This document shows positions 45,431 to 53,320 of a stretch of DNA of 64,000 nucleotides, in pieces (the first letter of the stretch is position 1; every line of letters starts with the position of its first letter). Both the position numbers and the translations under genes were made by a program. This DNA comes from Mesorhizobium_K quangtriensis. GTDB lineage: Bacteria; Pseudomonadota; Alphaproteobacteria; Rhizobiales; Rhizobiaceae. The notes under the pieces were generated by a model. The model was not told where the DNA came from. It worked only from the letters and a program-made list of their open reading frames with translations, and did not search any database. The stretch spans positions 1,054,001 to 1,118,000 of the forward strand of contig NZ_JBEBMF010000001.1 of assembly GCF_040081925.1 (NCBI RefSeq). The letters are read 5' to 3'.

Positions 45431-46517
45431 AGAGTTCTCGACCCCCGCCAATTGTGCCGCGTGCCGGCATTCGATAAGGCAAGGCTCGCAATCCTTCTAC
45501 CTCGCTTCCCTGCTGCTACCGGTGGCAATCCGCGAACCGGCTTATGCGGTCTATGCTTTTTGCCGGACCGCCGATGATCTGATCGATCGCGACGAGGGCG
45601 GGTCGGTGGCAATCGGCGAGCTTACACGGATGCTTGATCGCATCTACGCCGGCCGGCCAAACGAGAGCTTCGTGGAGCGCGGTTTTGCCGATGTGGTGTC
45701 GCGCTTTGGGCTACCGCGCGCGTTGCCTGACGCGCTGATCGAAGGCCTCTCCTGGGACGCATCGGGCAGACGCTATGCCTCGCTCGATGAACTGACGGCC
45801 TATGCGGTTCGCGTCGCCGGTACGGTTGGCCTGATGATGACGCTGGTTATGGGTCGGCGCGAGCCTCATGTTCTTGCCCGCGCATGCGACCTCGGCGTCG
45901 CCATGCAACTGACCAATATATGCCGGGACGTTGGTGAGGATGCAGCAAACGGGCGCATCTACCTGCCTCTCGACTGGTTTGATGGCTCCGAAATCGACAC
46001 TGCAACGTGGGTTGCCGCCCCATCCTACTCAACGGAAATCCAATCCTTCGTCTTGCGGTTGCTCCAGGAAGCTGAAGTGCTCTATGCACGATCACGATCT
46101 GGAATCGCAGAACTGCCTTCGGGCTGCAGGCTTGGGATAGACGCGGCGCGGCTTCTCTATCGCGAAATCGGGCAGGAGGTGCTTCGCGGCGTTGATCCGG
46201 TCACCACGCGCGCCGTCACGTCGAGAAATCAGAAGCTGCGCATCCTGTCGGAGGTACTTACTACCCGGTTGTCCGTTCGCGATGACCTACTGGAGCCATG
46301 CGTGCCGCAGGCCGCACACCTGATCGAAGCAGTCGCAGGCGCGCCGCAGCCGGTGGCGAGAAGGCCTGTTCCCGAGTGGTGGAATCTCAAGGCGCGCTCC
46401 GTGCACATGATAGATCTCCTGAACGGTTTCGCCGCGCGCGATGCCGGAACCGCATCCATGCGTGGCTCTACCCGAGCGTTCGCGTCTTCGGATTCGTATC
46501 CTGGGTCAGAGCCATGA
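45408..46517 (+). CDS. crtB: Phytoene synthase
   Basis: A 369-residue prenyl transferase joining two GGPP to phytoene. The two Asp-rich motifs are AFCRTADDLIDRDEG and NICRDVGEDAANGRIYLP. The C-terminus is somewhat longer than usual. Its stop overlaps the start of the small membrane protein gene by 4 bp. Confidence 0.95.
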   Translation: MPQHSHPEEFSTPANCAACRHSIRQGSQSFYLASLLLPVAIREPAYAVYAFCRTADDLIDRDEGGSVAIGELTRMLDRIYAGRPNESFVERGFADVVSRFGLPRALPDALIEGLSWDASGRRYASLDELTAYAVRVAGTVGLMMTLVMGRREPHVLARACDLGVAMQLTNICRDVGEDAANGRIYLPLDWFDGSEIDTATWVAAPSYSTEIQSFVLRLLQEAEVLYARSRSGIAELPSGCRLGIDAARLLYREIGQEVLRGVDPVTTRAVTSRNQKLRILSEVLTTRLSVRDDLLEPCVPQAAHLIEAVAGAPQPVARRPVPEWWNLKARSVHMIDLLNGFAARDAGTASMRGSTRAFASSDSYPGSEP

Positions 46518-46684
46518 GTTCCGGTGTCATCATCCTGCTGGAGATATCGCTTGTGCTGGGACTGGCGCTTGTCTTCGGCGTGCGGGAAATAATCAACCTG
46601 CGCAGGTTCGACCGCGAGCGAGCGGCAAGGAACAGGGCCGAGGACGAAGCCCGGAAGGTCAGCCCGCCCGGCGCGGCATCTTGA
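46514..46684 (+). CDS. Small single-span membrane protein coupled to crtB
   Basis: A 56-residue protein starting MSSGVIILLEISLVLGLALV, one hydrophobic helix, followed by a positively charged tail rich in Arg, Glu and Ala (NLRRFDRERAARNRAEDEAR), probably cytosolic. The ATG shares its bases with the crtB stop (ATGA), so it is translated with crtB. It converges on crtC with a 26-bp overlap of stop regions. I recognise no named family; a membrane anchor or assembly partner for the carotenoid enzymes is possible. Confidence 0.65.
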   Translation: MSSGVIILLEISLVLGLALVFGVREIINLRRFDRERAARNRAEDEARKVSPPGAAS

Positions 46685-47726
46685 AGGGCAGCAACATCTG
46701 CACCCAGCGGGCGGCAAAGCGGTCCAGATCGACACTTTCGTTGACTGCGCTGCAGGATGCTCCGTCTCGGTCGAAAGCAAGCACTGAGCGACTGTAGAAC
46801 GGCGTGTCCTCCAGTGTGCGCAACAACCGCGAGGGCTTTTCCGCCCTGGCGCGCGTGCTGCGCGAAACGAGCCAGCCGGTTCGCGGAAGCGCCTGGGGCG
46901 GGTCCGGATCGAGATGTCGTATCGATCCGTCCGGGCTGTAGTCGAGCGCCAGGCCGCGTCGTGTGCCATCGCGCTCCTGGACGTCGTATATAATACGAGT
47001 AGAGTCGCCGGCGTCCTCTCGTGACCATGTCCAGTTGCGGAATCCTGCCTCCAAAGGCTCAGTCCCGGCGTTCATGTCGACATAGGCCCGTCCACACCAC
47101 GACAGGTCGGGCTTCTCAAACCGCACAGTCGCCAGAGCACATGGTGCAATCGGCCTCCAGCTATGGCGTCCACGGGAATCGAGACTGTGGACCGCGTCGA
47201 ACAGCGGCCCAAGGTCGATTGTGATCGTTCCCCGCATCCGCGCCGGCACAGGGACGCTCCATTCCTCAATGTCGATGGTCAATTGGCTTCCCGACCAAAC
47301 AAGGCGGCTCGGCCCGATCGCAATATGCGTACCTGAACGATCGATCTGCGATCGGCCGCGTTCCGTCATCGCCCAGCGCTTGCCGCGCGGCATGTAAAGG
47401 ATCGCATTGATGCTGACGTGGTTGAAAGGGTCCGCCGGCCCGCGCCGCCGCGCTCGCGCATAATATGGAGAAAACACGCTGCCGATGAAGGCGATGACCG
47501 TCAATGCATTCTGGCCATCTTCGCTGATCGCGTCGATGTACCACCAGGCGTAGCCGTCGCGTGGAACGTTGCGGTCGAAGTCAAATCCTCGACCACCGCC
47601 TGGGCTGCGTGACTGCCCGAGAGGGCTGCCATCGGCACTCCCGGTCCCGGGTGCACTGCACCGCCTGTCAAGTACAGGCCGTTGATCGAACTTCGCGCTC
47701 TGGGACGCTCGAACGACGCTGCCCAT
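46659..47726 (-). CDS. crtC: Hydroxyneurosporene synthase (1,2-hydratase)
   Basis: Carotenoid 1,2-hydratase adding water to the end group of neurosporene/lycopene derivatives. Family residues begin with RDGYAWWYIDAISEDGQN and ALTVIAFIGSVFSPYYARAR, then NHVSINAILYMPRGKRWAMT; the C-terminus carries DTPFYSRSVL. The homologous part starts around 47640, inside crtD. In this frame the nearest ATG is 47726 (MGSVVRASQSAKFDQ), giving 355 residues and a 226-bp overlap with crtD; a TTG near IAFIGSV is the alternative. The true N-terminus is uncertain. Confidence 0.82.
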   Translation of the reverse strand: MGSVVRASQSAKFDQRPVLDRRCSAPGTGSADGSPLGQSRSPGGGRGFDFDRNVPRDGYAWWYIDAISEDGQNALTVIAFIGSVFSPYYARARRRGPADPFNHVSINAILYMPRGKRWAMTERGRSQIDRSGTHIAIGPSRLVWSGSQLTIDIEEWSVPVPARMRGTITIDLGPLFDAVHSLDSRGRHSWRPIAPCALATVRFEKPDLSWCGRAYVDMNAGTEPLEAGFRNWTWSREDAGDSTRIIYDVQERDGTRRGLALDYSPDGSIRHLDPDPPQALPRTGWLVSRSTRARAEKPSRLLRTLEDTPFYSRSVLAFDRDGASCSAVNESVDLDRFAARWVQMLLPFKMPRRAG

Positions 47727-49090
47727 CCTTGCGACGCCTTTCCATAGAGCGCTCCCCCGCTGCCCGGAAACATCCTTGCGAAATCCTGGGGCGTCGTCAC
47801 CGATCTTTTGCGGTCCTGCGCTTCTATGTTCAGGCCGGCGCGTGCCAGCCGTTCGGTCACCCGTCTCTTGCATGAGGCTATCTCCGCTTCGCTCAAGGGC
47901 ACTTCGTCCGCGCGTGCTGGCGCGTTGACCAGAAGAAGCAGTCGCTCGTCGCCCCCTGCTCGCCCTTGGCTGTCCGCAGCGGCATCCCTGTCCTGTGCGC
48001 AGACATAGATGGTCGGATCGACGGGCAGACGGTGTTGGCGAAGAATGTCGGTGAACTCGCTTCGGTAGTCGCCGGAAAAGAATACTGTGTGGCGCGACAG
48101 CGCAAAGCCTTCGGTCCTTCCGGCGATCGACCAAGTCAATGCGGACAGCGAACGTTGCTTCGGTCGCCATGGAGCGACGGCGGATACGGCTTGGTCCCCG
48201 AGCATCCCGCCGAAAAGAGCACCTGGATCGCCGTTAAAGACCACCGCGTCTGCTTGGACCAGTTCGCCCGATGCCAAGCGTACACCGGTCGCGGCTCCGT
48301 TCGTCATGACGATTTCTGCAACATCCGCGCCATAGGAGAAAATTGCACCGCGATCCTTGGCCAGTTGTTCGAGCATGTTTGCGACCCGTATCATGCCGCC
48401 TTCGACAAGCCAGACCCCGGCCTGTTCGACATGCGCGATAAGCATCAAAGGTCCCGGCGCTTCGAATGGCGACGAGCCGCAATAGGTTGCGTAGCGTCCG
48501 AAAAGTTGGCGCAGGCGAGGGTCGCGGAAATAACTCTCGATCACCCGCCAGAGCGTCGTAAACGGCTTGATGCGGGCGAGGCCGACCAAGCCGCTCAAGC
48601 CTGCATTGCGAGCAAGGCCCAAAGGGCTTGGTGAACTGTTGCGGAGAAACGAGTTGTCGAGCGACTGGAAAACCTCGGCGGTTCGCTGGCAGAACGCAAG
48701 ATAGCCTTTGGCCTCCTCCGGACCCGCAAAATGTCCGATCGCATCGGCAGTGGCCTGCTTGTCGGCGTTGAGATCGAATGTGGAGCCGTCTTCCCACGAA
48801 TGGCGCGCCAGGATCTCGGCGCGCGTCAGGTCGAGATGATCGTCGAGATTGGCTCCAGCCTGCGCCAGTATAGCGTCAAAGACCCATCGCATCGTGAATA
48901 CGGTGGGCCCAGAATCGATGGCATGGCCGTCCACCATCACCTGGCGAAGCTTGCCGCCGGACCTGGCGGCTTTTTCGAAGACAGTTACCTCATACCCTCT
49001 GGCCGCGATCAAAAGCGCGGTGACGAGGCCACCCATTCCTGCGCCGATCACGATAACCCGTCGGCGCGCCGACGCGGACTTGTTGTTCAT
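47501..49090 (-). CDS. crtD: Methoxyneurosporene (hydroxycarotenoid 3,4-) dehydrogenase
   Basis: A 529-residue FAD desaturase paralogous to CrtI. Dinucleotide motif VIVIGAGMGGLVTALLIAARG, C-terminal NGLYLTGGAVHPGPGVPMA. It introduces the 3,4 double bond after CrtC hydration. Start at 49090 (MNNKSASARRR), preceded by gagaaggcagg. Its 3' end overlaps the 5' part of crtC in another frame. Confidence 0.93.
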   Translation of the reverse strand: MNNKSASARRRVIVIGAGMGGLVTALLIAARGYEVTVFEKAARSGGKLRQVMVDGHAIDSGPTVFTMRWVFDAILAQAGANLDDHLDLTRAEILARHSWEDGSTFDLNADKQATADAIGHFAGPEEAKGYLAFCQRTAEVFQSLDNSFLRNSSPSPLGLARNAGLSGLVGLARIKPFTTLWRVIESYFRDPRLRQLFGRYATYCGSSPFEAPGPLMLIAHVEQAGVWLVEGGMIRVANMLEQLAKDRGAIFSYGADVAEIVMTNGAATGVRLASGELVQADAVVFNGDPGALFGGMLGDQAVSAVAPWRPKQRSLSALTWSIAGRTEGFALSRHTVFFSGDYRSEFTDILRQHRLPVDPTIYVCAQDRDAAADSQGRAGGDERLLLLVNAPARADEVPLSEAEIASCKRRVTERLARAGLNIEAQDRKRSVTTPQDFARMFPGSGGALYGKASQGWAASFERPRARSSINGLYLTGGAVHPGPGVPMAALSGSHAAQAVVEDLTSTATFHATATPGGTSTRSAKMARMH

Positions 49091-49116
49091 GCCTGCCTTC
49101 TCGCAACAGGGGCTTG

Positions 49117-49160
49117 TGTCAATTAACATTTACATGCATTCTCGTCCACACAAAGTGACA
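49117..49160. promoter_or_regulatory. Paired PpsR operators between crtD and crtE
   Basis: TGTCAATTAACATTTACA (49117-49134) is perfect; CGTCCACACAAAGTGACA (49143-49160, one mismatch) follows after exactly 8 bp. The pair sits between the divergent crtDC and crtEF-bch units and can control both. Confidence 0.78.
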
Positions 49161-49174
49161 CAAGGGGATCCGGC

Positions 49175-50053
49175 ATGTCTGGGGACGATCTTTCAAATCG
49201 GATCGAAGTCGCGTTGGAGAAGTCACTGGCCCGGGCGATTGGTCCCTCCGCGCCGCCAAGGCTGGGTGCGGCGTTCACACATTCTGTCTTTCCCGCCGGC
49301 CAGCGTATAAGGCCGCGCTTGACGCTAGCCGTTGCGCTCGCCTGCGGTGATGACCAGCCGCTCATGTCAAATGCTGCCGCCGCCGCGATCGAGTTGCTGC
49401 ATTGTGCATCGCTTGTGCACGACGATATGCCTTGTTTCGACAATGCCGACATCCGGCGCGGGAAGCCTTCCGTACACACGGCCTATGGCGAGCCATTGGC
49501 GCTTCTGGCCGGTGATGGACTGATCGTTCTGGCGTTCGAGACAGTCGCGCTGGCTGCGGTGTCAGATCCGCTGCGTTCAGCAAGCATCTCGCTTATAATC
49601 GCACGCGCCGTCGGCATGCCGCATGGAATCGTGGCTGGCCAGGGTTGGGAAAGCGAAACCGCACCGGATATCGGTCTCTATCAACGTGCCAAGACAGGCG
49701 CACTGTTCTCGGGGGCCGCCATGGCTGGGGCTGCGTCAGCCGGCCATGCAGCAGAACCTTGGGCGATGCTCGGGTACAAGCTGGGTGAAGCCTACCAGGT
49801 GGCCGACGATATCCGCGACGTCATGTGCAGCCCCGCCGACATCGGCAAGCCTGTCGGGCAGGATAAGGCGCTTGGGCGGCCAAATGCGGTTCAGGAGTTC
49901 GGTGTCCGAGGCGCGGCACAGAAGCTTTCGGCGCTCGTCGAGGAAACCGTCGAATCGGTGCCGGACTGCATCGGGGGTGCGGTCTTGAAGGCTCAGATAA
50001 GAGCCCAGGCAAGCCGCTTCCTGCCAAAGGAAGCCGTACAGCATGCTGCATGA
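49175..50053 (+). CDS. crtE: Geranylgeranyl diphosphate synthase
   Basis: A 292-residue polyprenyl synthase. The first Asp-rich motif is LVHDDMPCFDNADIRRGKPS, the second QVADDIRDVM. The residues before the first motif and overall length match bacterial CrtE. It makes GGPP for phytoene and for the bacteriochlorophyll side chain. It leads the crtEF-bchCXYZ-puf superoperon. Confidence 0.93.
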   Translation: MSGDDLSNRIEVALEKSLARAIGPSAPPRLGAAFTHSVFPAGQRIRPRLTLAVALACGDDQPLMSNAAAAAIELLHCASLVHDDMPCFDNADIRRGKPSVHTAYGEPLALLAGDGLIVLAFETVALAAVSDPLRSASISLIIARAVGMPHGIVAGQGWESETAPDIGLYQRAKTGALFSGAAMAGAASAGHAAEPWAMLGYKLGEAYQVADDIRDVMCSPADIGKPVGQDKALGRPNAVQEFGVRGAAQKLSALVEETVESVPDCIGGAVLKAQIRAQASRFLPKEAVQHAA

Positions 50054-50131
50054 GGGCGGTTTTGCGGTGAGGAAGGGTCATACGACCAACATCATTGCAT
50101 GCACAGCCGTAGGTTTCTCGGCAGAGCCGTG

Positions 50132-51247
50132 ATGCTGGATACCCTGCGCGAAAGGTTCAGCGACTTTCGCAACCGAAAGGTCGCCGACCCAGCCTTTCGT
50201 CGCTGGGCATCTCGCTTTCCGCTCACCAGAAGAATTGCGCGCCGGCAGGCCAAGTCGCTGTTCGATCTGACGGCGGGCTTTGTTTATTCCCAGGTTCTTG
50301 TCGCGTGCGTGCGTGTTGGTCTCTTCGACATGCTGGCACCGGGGGCGCTTGACCTCGATACCGTTGCGTCACGGATAGACCTCCCATGTTCCGCCGCGGA
50401 CCGACTGTTGAAGGCGGCGGTATCGCTCGGTCTGGTGGAGACGCGTCAAGGCGGTCGGTATGCGCTTGGCCCGCTCGGGGCGGCGCTCGTCGGCAATCCG
50501 GGTGTCGAGGCAATGATTCTACATCACGATATCCTCTATCGTGATCTGCAAGACCCGCTGGCGCTGCTCGCCGGACAGACCGCTGCCGATCTCAAGTCCT
50601 ACTGGGCGTACGCGGGCGGCGAGACCGCGGGTGCCGCCCCGCCGCGCCGGCATGCCGACTATACACGGCTGATGTCGGCGTCGCAGGCGTTCGTCACGGA
50701 CGAGATCCTGCAAGCCCATTCGTTCAAGCAACACCGCCGTCTGCTCGATGTTGGCGGCGGCGACGCAACTTTTCTGATCACAGCAGGGCGAACTGCGCCG
50801 CAACTGGAACTCGCCCTTTTCGATCTGCCCCCGGTGGCGGCCATTGCCAGGCAACGTTTGCTCGCAGCTGGTCTCGCCGGACGTGCAAAGGTTCATTCCG
50901 GCAGTTTTCTTCATGACCCGCTTCCCGCAGGCGCCGACATCGTGACGCTGATTCGCGTCCTTCATGATCACGATGATGCGCCGGCTCTTGCACTACTCGC
51001 GGCCATCCGCAAGGCGATTGCGCCTGGTGGCACGCTTCTAATCGCTGAGCCAATGGCCGGTACTGTCGGAGCCGAGGCCAGCGGCGACGCCTATTTCGGC
51101 TTTTACTTGCTGGCGATGGGGCAGGGTCGGCCGCGGACAGTCAACGAAATCGGAAATTTGCTCGGACGCGCAGGTTTCGCAGGACATAGCGAAATCGCGA
51201 CCGGGACACCGCTCATAGCGCGGATCGTAGCTGCAAGGACGACGTAA
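50132..51247 (+). CDS. crtF: Hydroxyneurosporene O-methyltransferase
   Basis: A 371-residue SAM-dependent methyltransferase for the 1-hydroxy group of spirilloxanthin-series carotenoids. N-terminal dimerisation helices (VADPAFRRWASRFPLTRRIA) precede the Rossmann domain with LLDVGGGDATFLITA and the catalytic-loop HDHDDAPAL; C-terminal GTLLIAEPMAG. Start at 50132; an ATG at 50099 is possible but adds unusual residues. Confidence 0.9.
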   Translation: MLDTLRERFSDFRNRKVADPAFRRWASRFPLTRRIARRQAKSLFDLTAGFVYSQVLVACVRVGLFDMLAPGALDLDTVASRIDLPCSAADRLLKAAVSLGLVETRQGGRYALGPLGAALVGNPGVEAMILHHDILYRDLQDPLALLAGQTAADLKSYWAYAGGETAGAAPPRRHADYTRLMSASQAFVTDEILQAHSFKQHRRLLDVGGGDATFLITAGRTAPQLELALFDLPPVAAIARQRLLAAGLAGRAKVHSGSFLHDPLPAGADIVTLIRVLHDHDDAPALALLAAIRKAIAPGGTLLIAEPMAGTVGAEASGDAYFGFYLLAMGQGRPRTVNEIGNLLGRAGFAGHSEIATGTPLIARIVAARTT

Positions 51248-51277
51248 ACGGAGTCACGGGGACGAACAGCGTCCAAA

Positions 51278-51321
51278 TGTACATTCTAATTGACATTAGA
51301 TAGTGTAAAGGTATTGTGACA
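51278..51321 (+). promoter_or_regulatory. bchC promoter with two perfect PpsR operators
   Basis: TGTACATTCTAATTGACA (51278-51295) and TGTAAAGGTATTGTGACA (51304-51321) are both perfect TGT-N12-ACA sites separated by exactly 8 bp, the spacing known for cooperative CrtJ/PpsR binding at bchC. They cover a sigma-70 promoter with TTGACA (51290-51295) and TATTGT (51312-51317). Confidence 0.85.
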
Positions 51322-51361
51322 TATTGAAGCGTTGAAGCAGGTTTATGGATAGGAGGGTTCG

Positions 51362-52300
51362 ATGAAGGCAAACGCAGTCGTCCTCCTTGAGCCGCAAAAA
51401 CTCGCGCTGCGCGAGTTACTGCTGACCGATCCCACAGCCGACGACGTCGTGGTTGAGATCGAGTGGAGCGGGATCTCCACCGGTACAGAAAAGCTGCTGT
51501 GGTCTGGCCGCATGCCCATGTTTCCAGGTATGGGTTACCCTCTCGTTCCGGGCTACGAGTCGATCGGACGCGTGGTGGAGGCCGGACCCGGATCGGGCCG
51601 CCGGGTCGGCGAACGGGTCTTCGTACCCGGTGCGAATTGCTATCAGAACGCCAGGGGTCTTTTCGGCGGCGCATCCTCCCGCGTCGTCGTGGCCGGGAAA
51701 AAGGCGACGCCGGTTGCCGAGTCGCTCGGCGAGCGCGCCATCTTGCTGGCCCTTGCCGCAACCGCGCACCATGCAGTGCTGCCGGGTACACTTGAACCAC
51801 CGGAGCTTATTGTCGGTCACGGCGTCCTTGGGCGCCTGATTGCGCGGATCTCCTTGGTCTGTGGCGGAAGTCCTGTCGTATGGGAAACGAACGAGGCGCG
51901 GCGATCGGGTGACGGCAGCTATGCCGTCGTCCATCCGGACGAAGACAGCCGTCGCGATTACCGCCGGATCTGCGACGTCAGTGGCGATCCGGGAATCCTT
52001 GATACGCTCGTCGTCCGCTTGGCGCGCGGCGGAGAGATCAATCTTGCCGGGTTTTATGACCAGCGCCTGTCGTTTGCCTTCCCTGGTGCGTTCATGCGCG
52101 AAGCGCGCATCAGGATCTCGGCGGAATGGGCTGAGAGCGACCTCCGTGCCGTCGGAGAGATGGTCGATCGCGGCATCCTGTCGCTTGACGGCCTGATCAC
52201 CCACACCAGCGCTCCTACCCATTTCGACGGCGCCTACAACACTGCATTCGCTGACCCGAACTGCCTGAAGATGATCCTCGACTGGAGGCAAGCCGCATGA
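51362..52300 (+). CDS. bchC: Bacteriochlorophyllide a dehydrogenase
   Basis: A 312-residue enzyme oxidising the 3-hydroxyethyl group of bacteriochlorophyllide to acetyl. GroES-like N-terminal domain (EWSGISTGTEKLLWSGRMP) and a nucleotide-binding second half. It heads bchCXYZ, with a strong aggaggg ribosome-binding site. Stop overlaps bchX start by 4 bp. Confidence 0.95.
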   Translation: MKANAVVLLEPQKLALRELLLTDPTADDVVVEIEWSGISTGTEKLLWSGRMPMFPGMGYPLVPGYESIGRVVEAGPGSGRRVGERVFVPGANCYQNARGLFGGASSRVVVAGKKATPVAESLGERAILLALAATAHHAVLPGTLEPPELIVGHGVLGRLIARISLVCGGSPVVWETNEARRSGDGSYAVVHPDEDSRRDYRRICDVSGDPGILDTLVVRLARGGEINLAGFYDQRLSFAFPGAFMREARIRISAEWAESDLRAVGEMVDRGILSLDGLITHTSAPTHFDGAYNTAFADPNCLKMILDWRQAA

Positions 52301-53310
52301 ACGCCCAAACCAAGGTGCCGGAAGGCGGCTTGCTTGCGCTCGTCGAGAGCGTTCGCGCCGAAGCCGCTCTGGACATCGATCCGGTTCACGTTGGTGAGGT
52401 CAAGAAGGAGACGCAGATCATCGCGATCTATGGCAAGGGCGGCATCGGAAAATCTTTCACCCTTGCCAACCTCAGTCACATGATGGCCCAGCAGGGCAAG
52501 CGCGTCTTGCTCATAGGTTGTGATCCGAAAAGCGACACGACATCGCTCCTTTTCGGGGGGCGCGCCTGTCCGACAATCATAGAGACCTCGGCGCGGAAAA
52601 AAGCCGCCGGCGAGGAAGTGGAGATCGGCGACGTTTGCTTCAAGAAGGGTGGCGTCTTCGCGATGGAGCTTGGCGGACCAGAGGTCGGGAGAGGCTGCGG
52701 CGGGCGCGGCATTATCCACGGCTTCGAGCTCCTCGAGAAACTCGGCTTTCACGACTGGGGCTTCGACTACGTTCTGCTGGACTTCCTGGGTGACGTTGTC
52801 TGTGGCGGCTTTGGACTGCCGATCGCGCGGGACATGTGCCAGAAGGTGATTGTCGTCGGCTCCAACGATCTGCAATCACTCTACGTAGCCAACAATGTCT
52901 GCTCGGCGGTGGATTATTTCCGCAAGCTCGGAGGCAATGTCGGCGTAGCGGGAATGGTGATCAACAAGGACGACGGCACCGGCGAAGCCGCGGCTTTTGC
53001 GGCCAAGGTGGGCATCCCGGTACTTGCGGCAATTCCCGCCAATGACGACATACGCAAAAAGAGCGCCAACTATCAGATCATAGGCATTCCCGGTGGCGAG
53101 TGGGGTTCGCTGTTCGAGGAGCTTGCGCTCAATGTCTCGGAGTCCGGCCCGCAGCGTCCGACGCCCCTGTCCCAGGACGAATTGCTCGGCCTTTTCGCTG
53201 CGCAGGATGTCGGCGGAAACGTTGTGCTGGAGCCGGCCAGCCAGGCTGACATGCGCGGCGGCATCGTGATCCAGAAACCGTCGCTCGAAGTCGTGTACGA
53301 CGCGGTTTGA
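52297..53310 (+). CDS. bchX: Chlorophyllide a reductase iron protein subunit
   Basis: A 337-residue nitrogenase-iron-protein-like ATPase. P-loop YGKGGIGKSFT; cluster Cys in GRGCGGRGI and VLLDFLGDVVCGGFG. It feeds electrons to the BchYZ catalytic component that reduces the C7-C8 bond of chlorophyllide. The a-type enzyme also reduces the 8-vinyl group, relevant to the broken bciB. Confidence 0.96.
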   Translation: MNAQTKVPEGGLLALVESVRAEAALDIDPVHVGEVKKETQIIAIYGKGGIGKSFTLANLSHMMAQQGKRVLLIGCDPKSDTTSLLFGGRACPTIIETSARKKAAGEEVEIGDVCFKKGGVFAMELGGPEVGRGCGGRGIIHGFELLEKLGFHDWGFDYVLLDFLGDVVCGGFGLPIARDMCQKVIVVGSNDLQSLYVANNVCSAVDYFRKLGGNVGVAGMVINKDDGTGEAAAFAAKVGIPVLAAIPANDDIRKKSANYQIIGIPGGEWGSLFEELALNVSESGPQRPTPLSQDELLGLFAAQDVGGNVVLEPASQADMRGGIVIQKPSLEVVYDAV

Positions 53311-53320
53311 ATGGCCCCCA

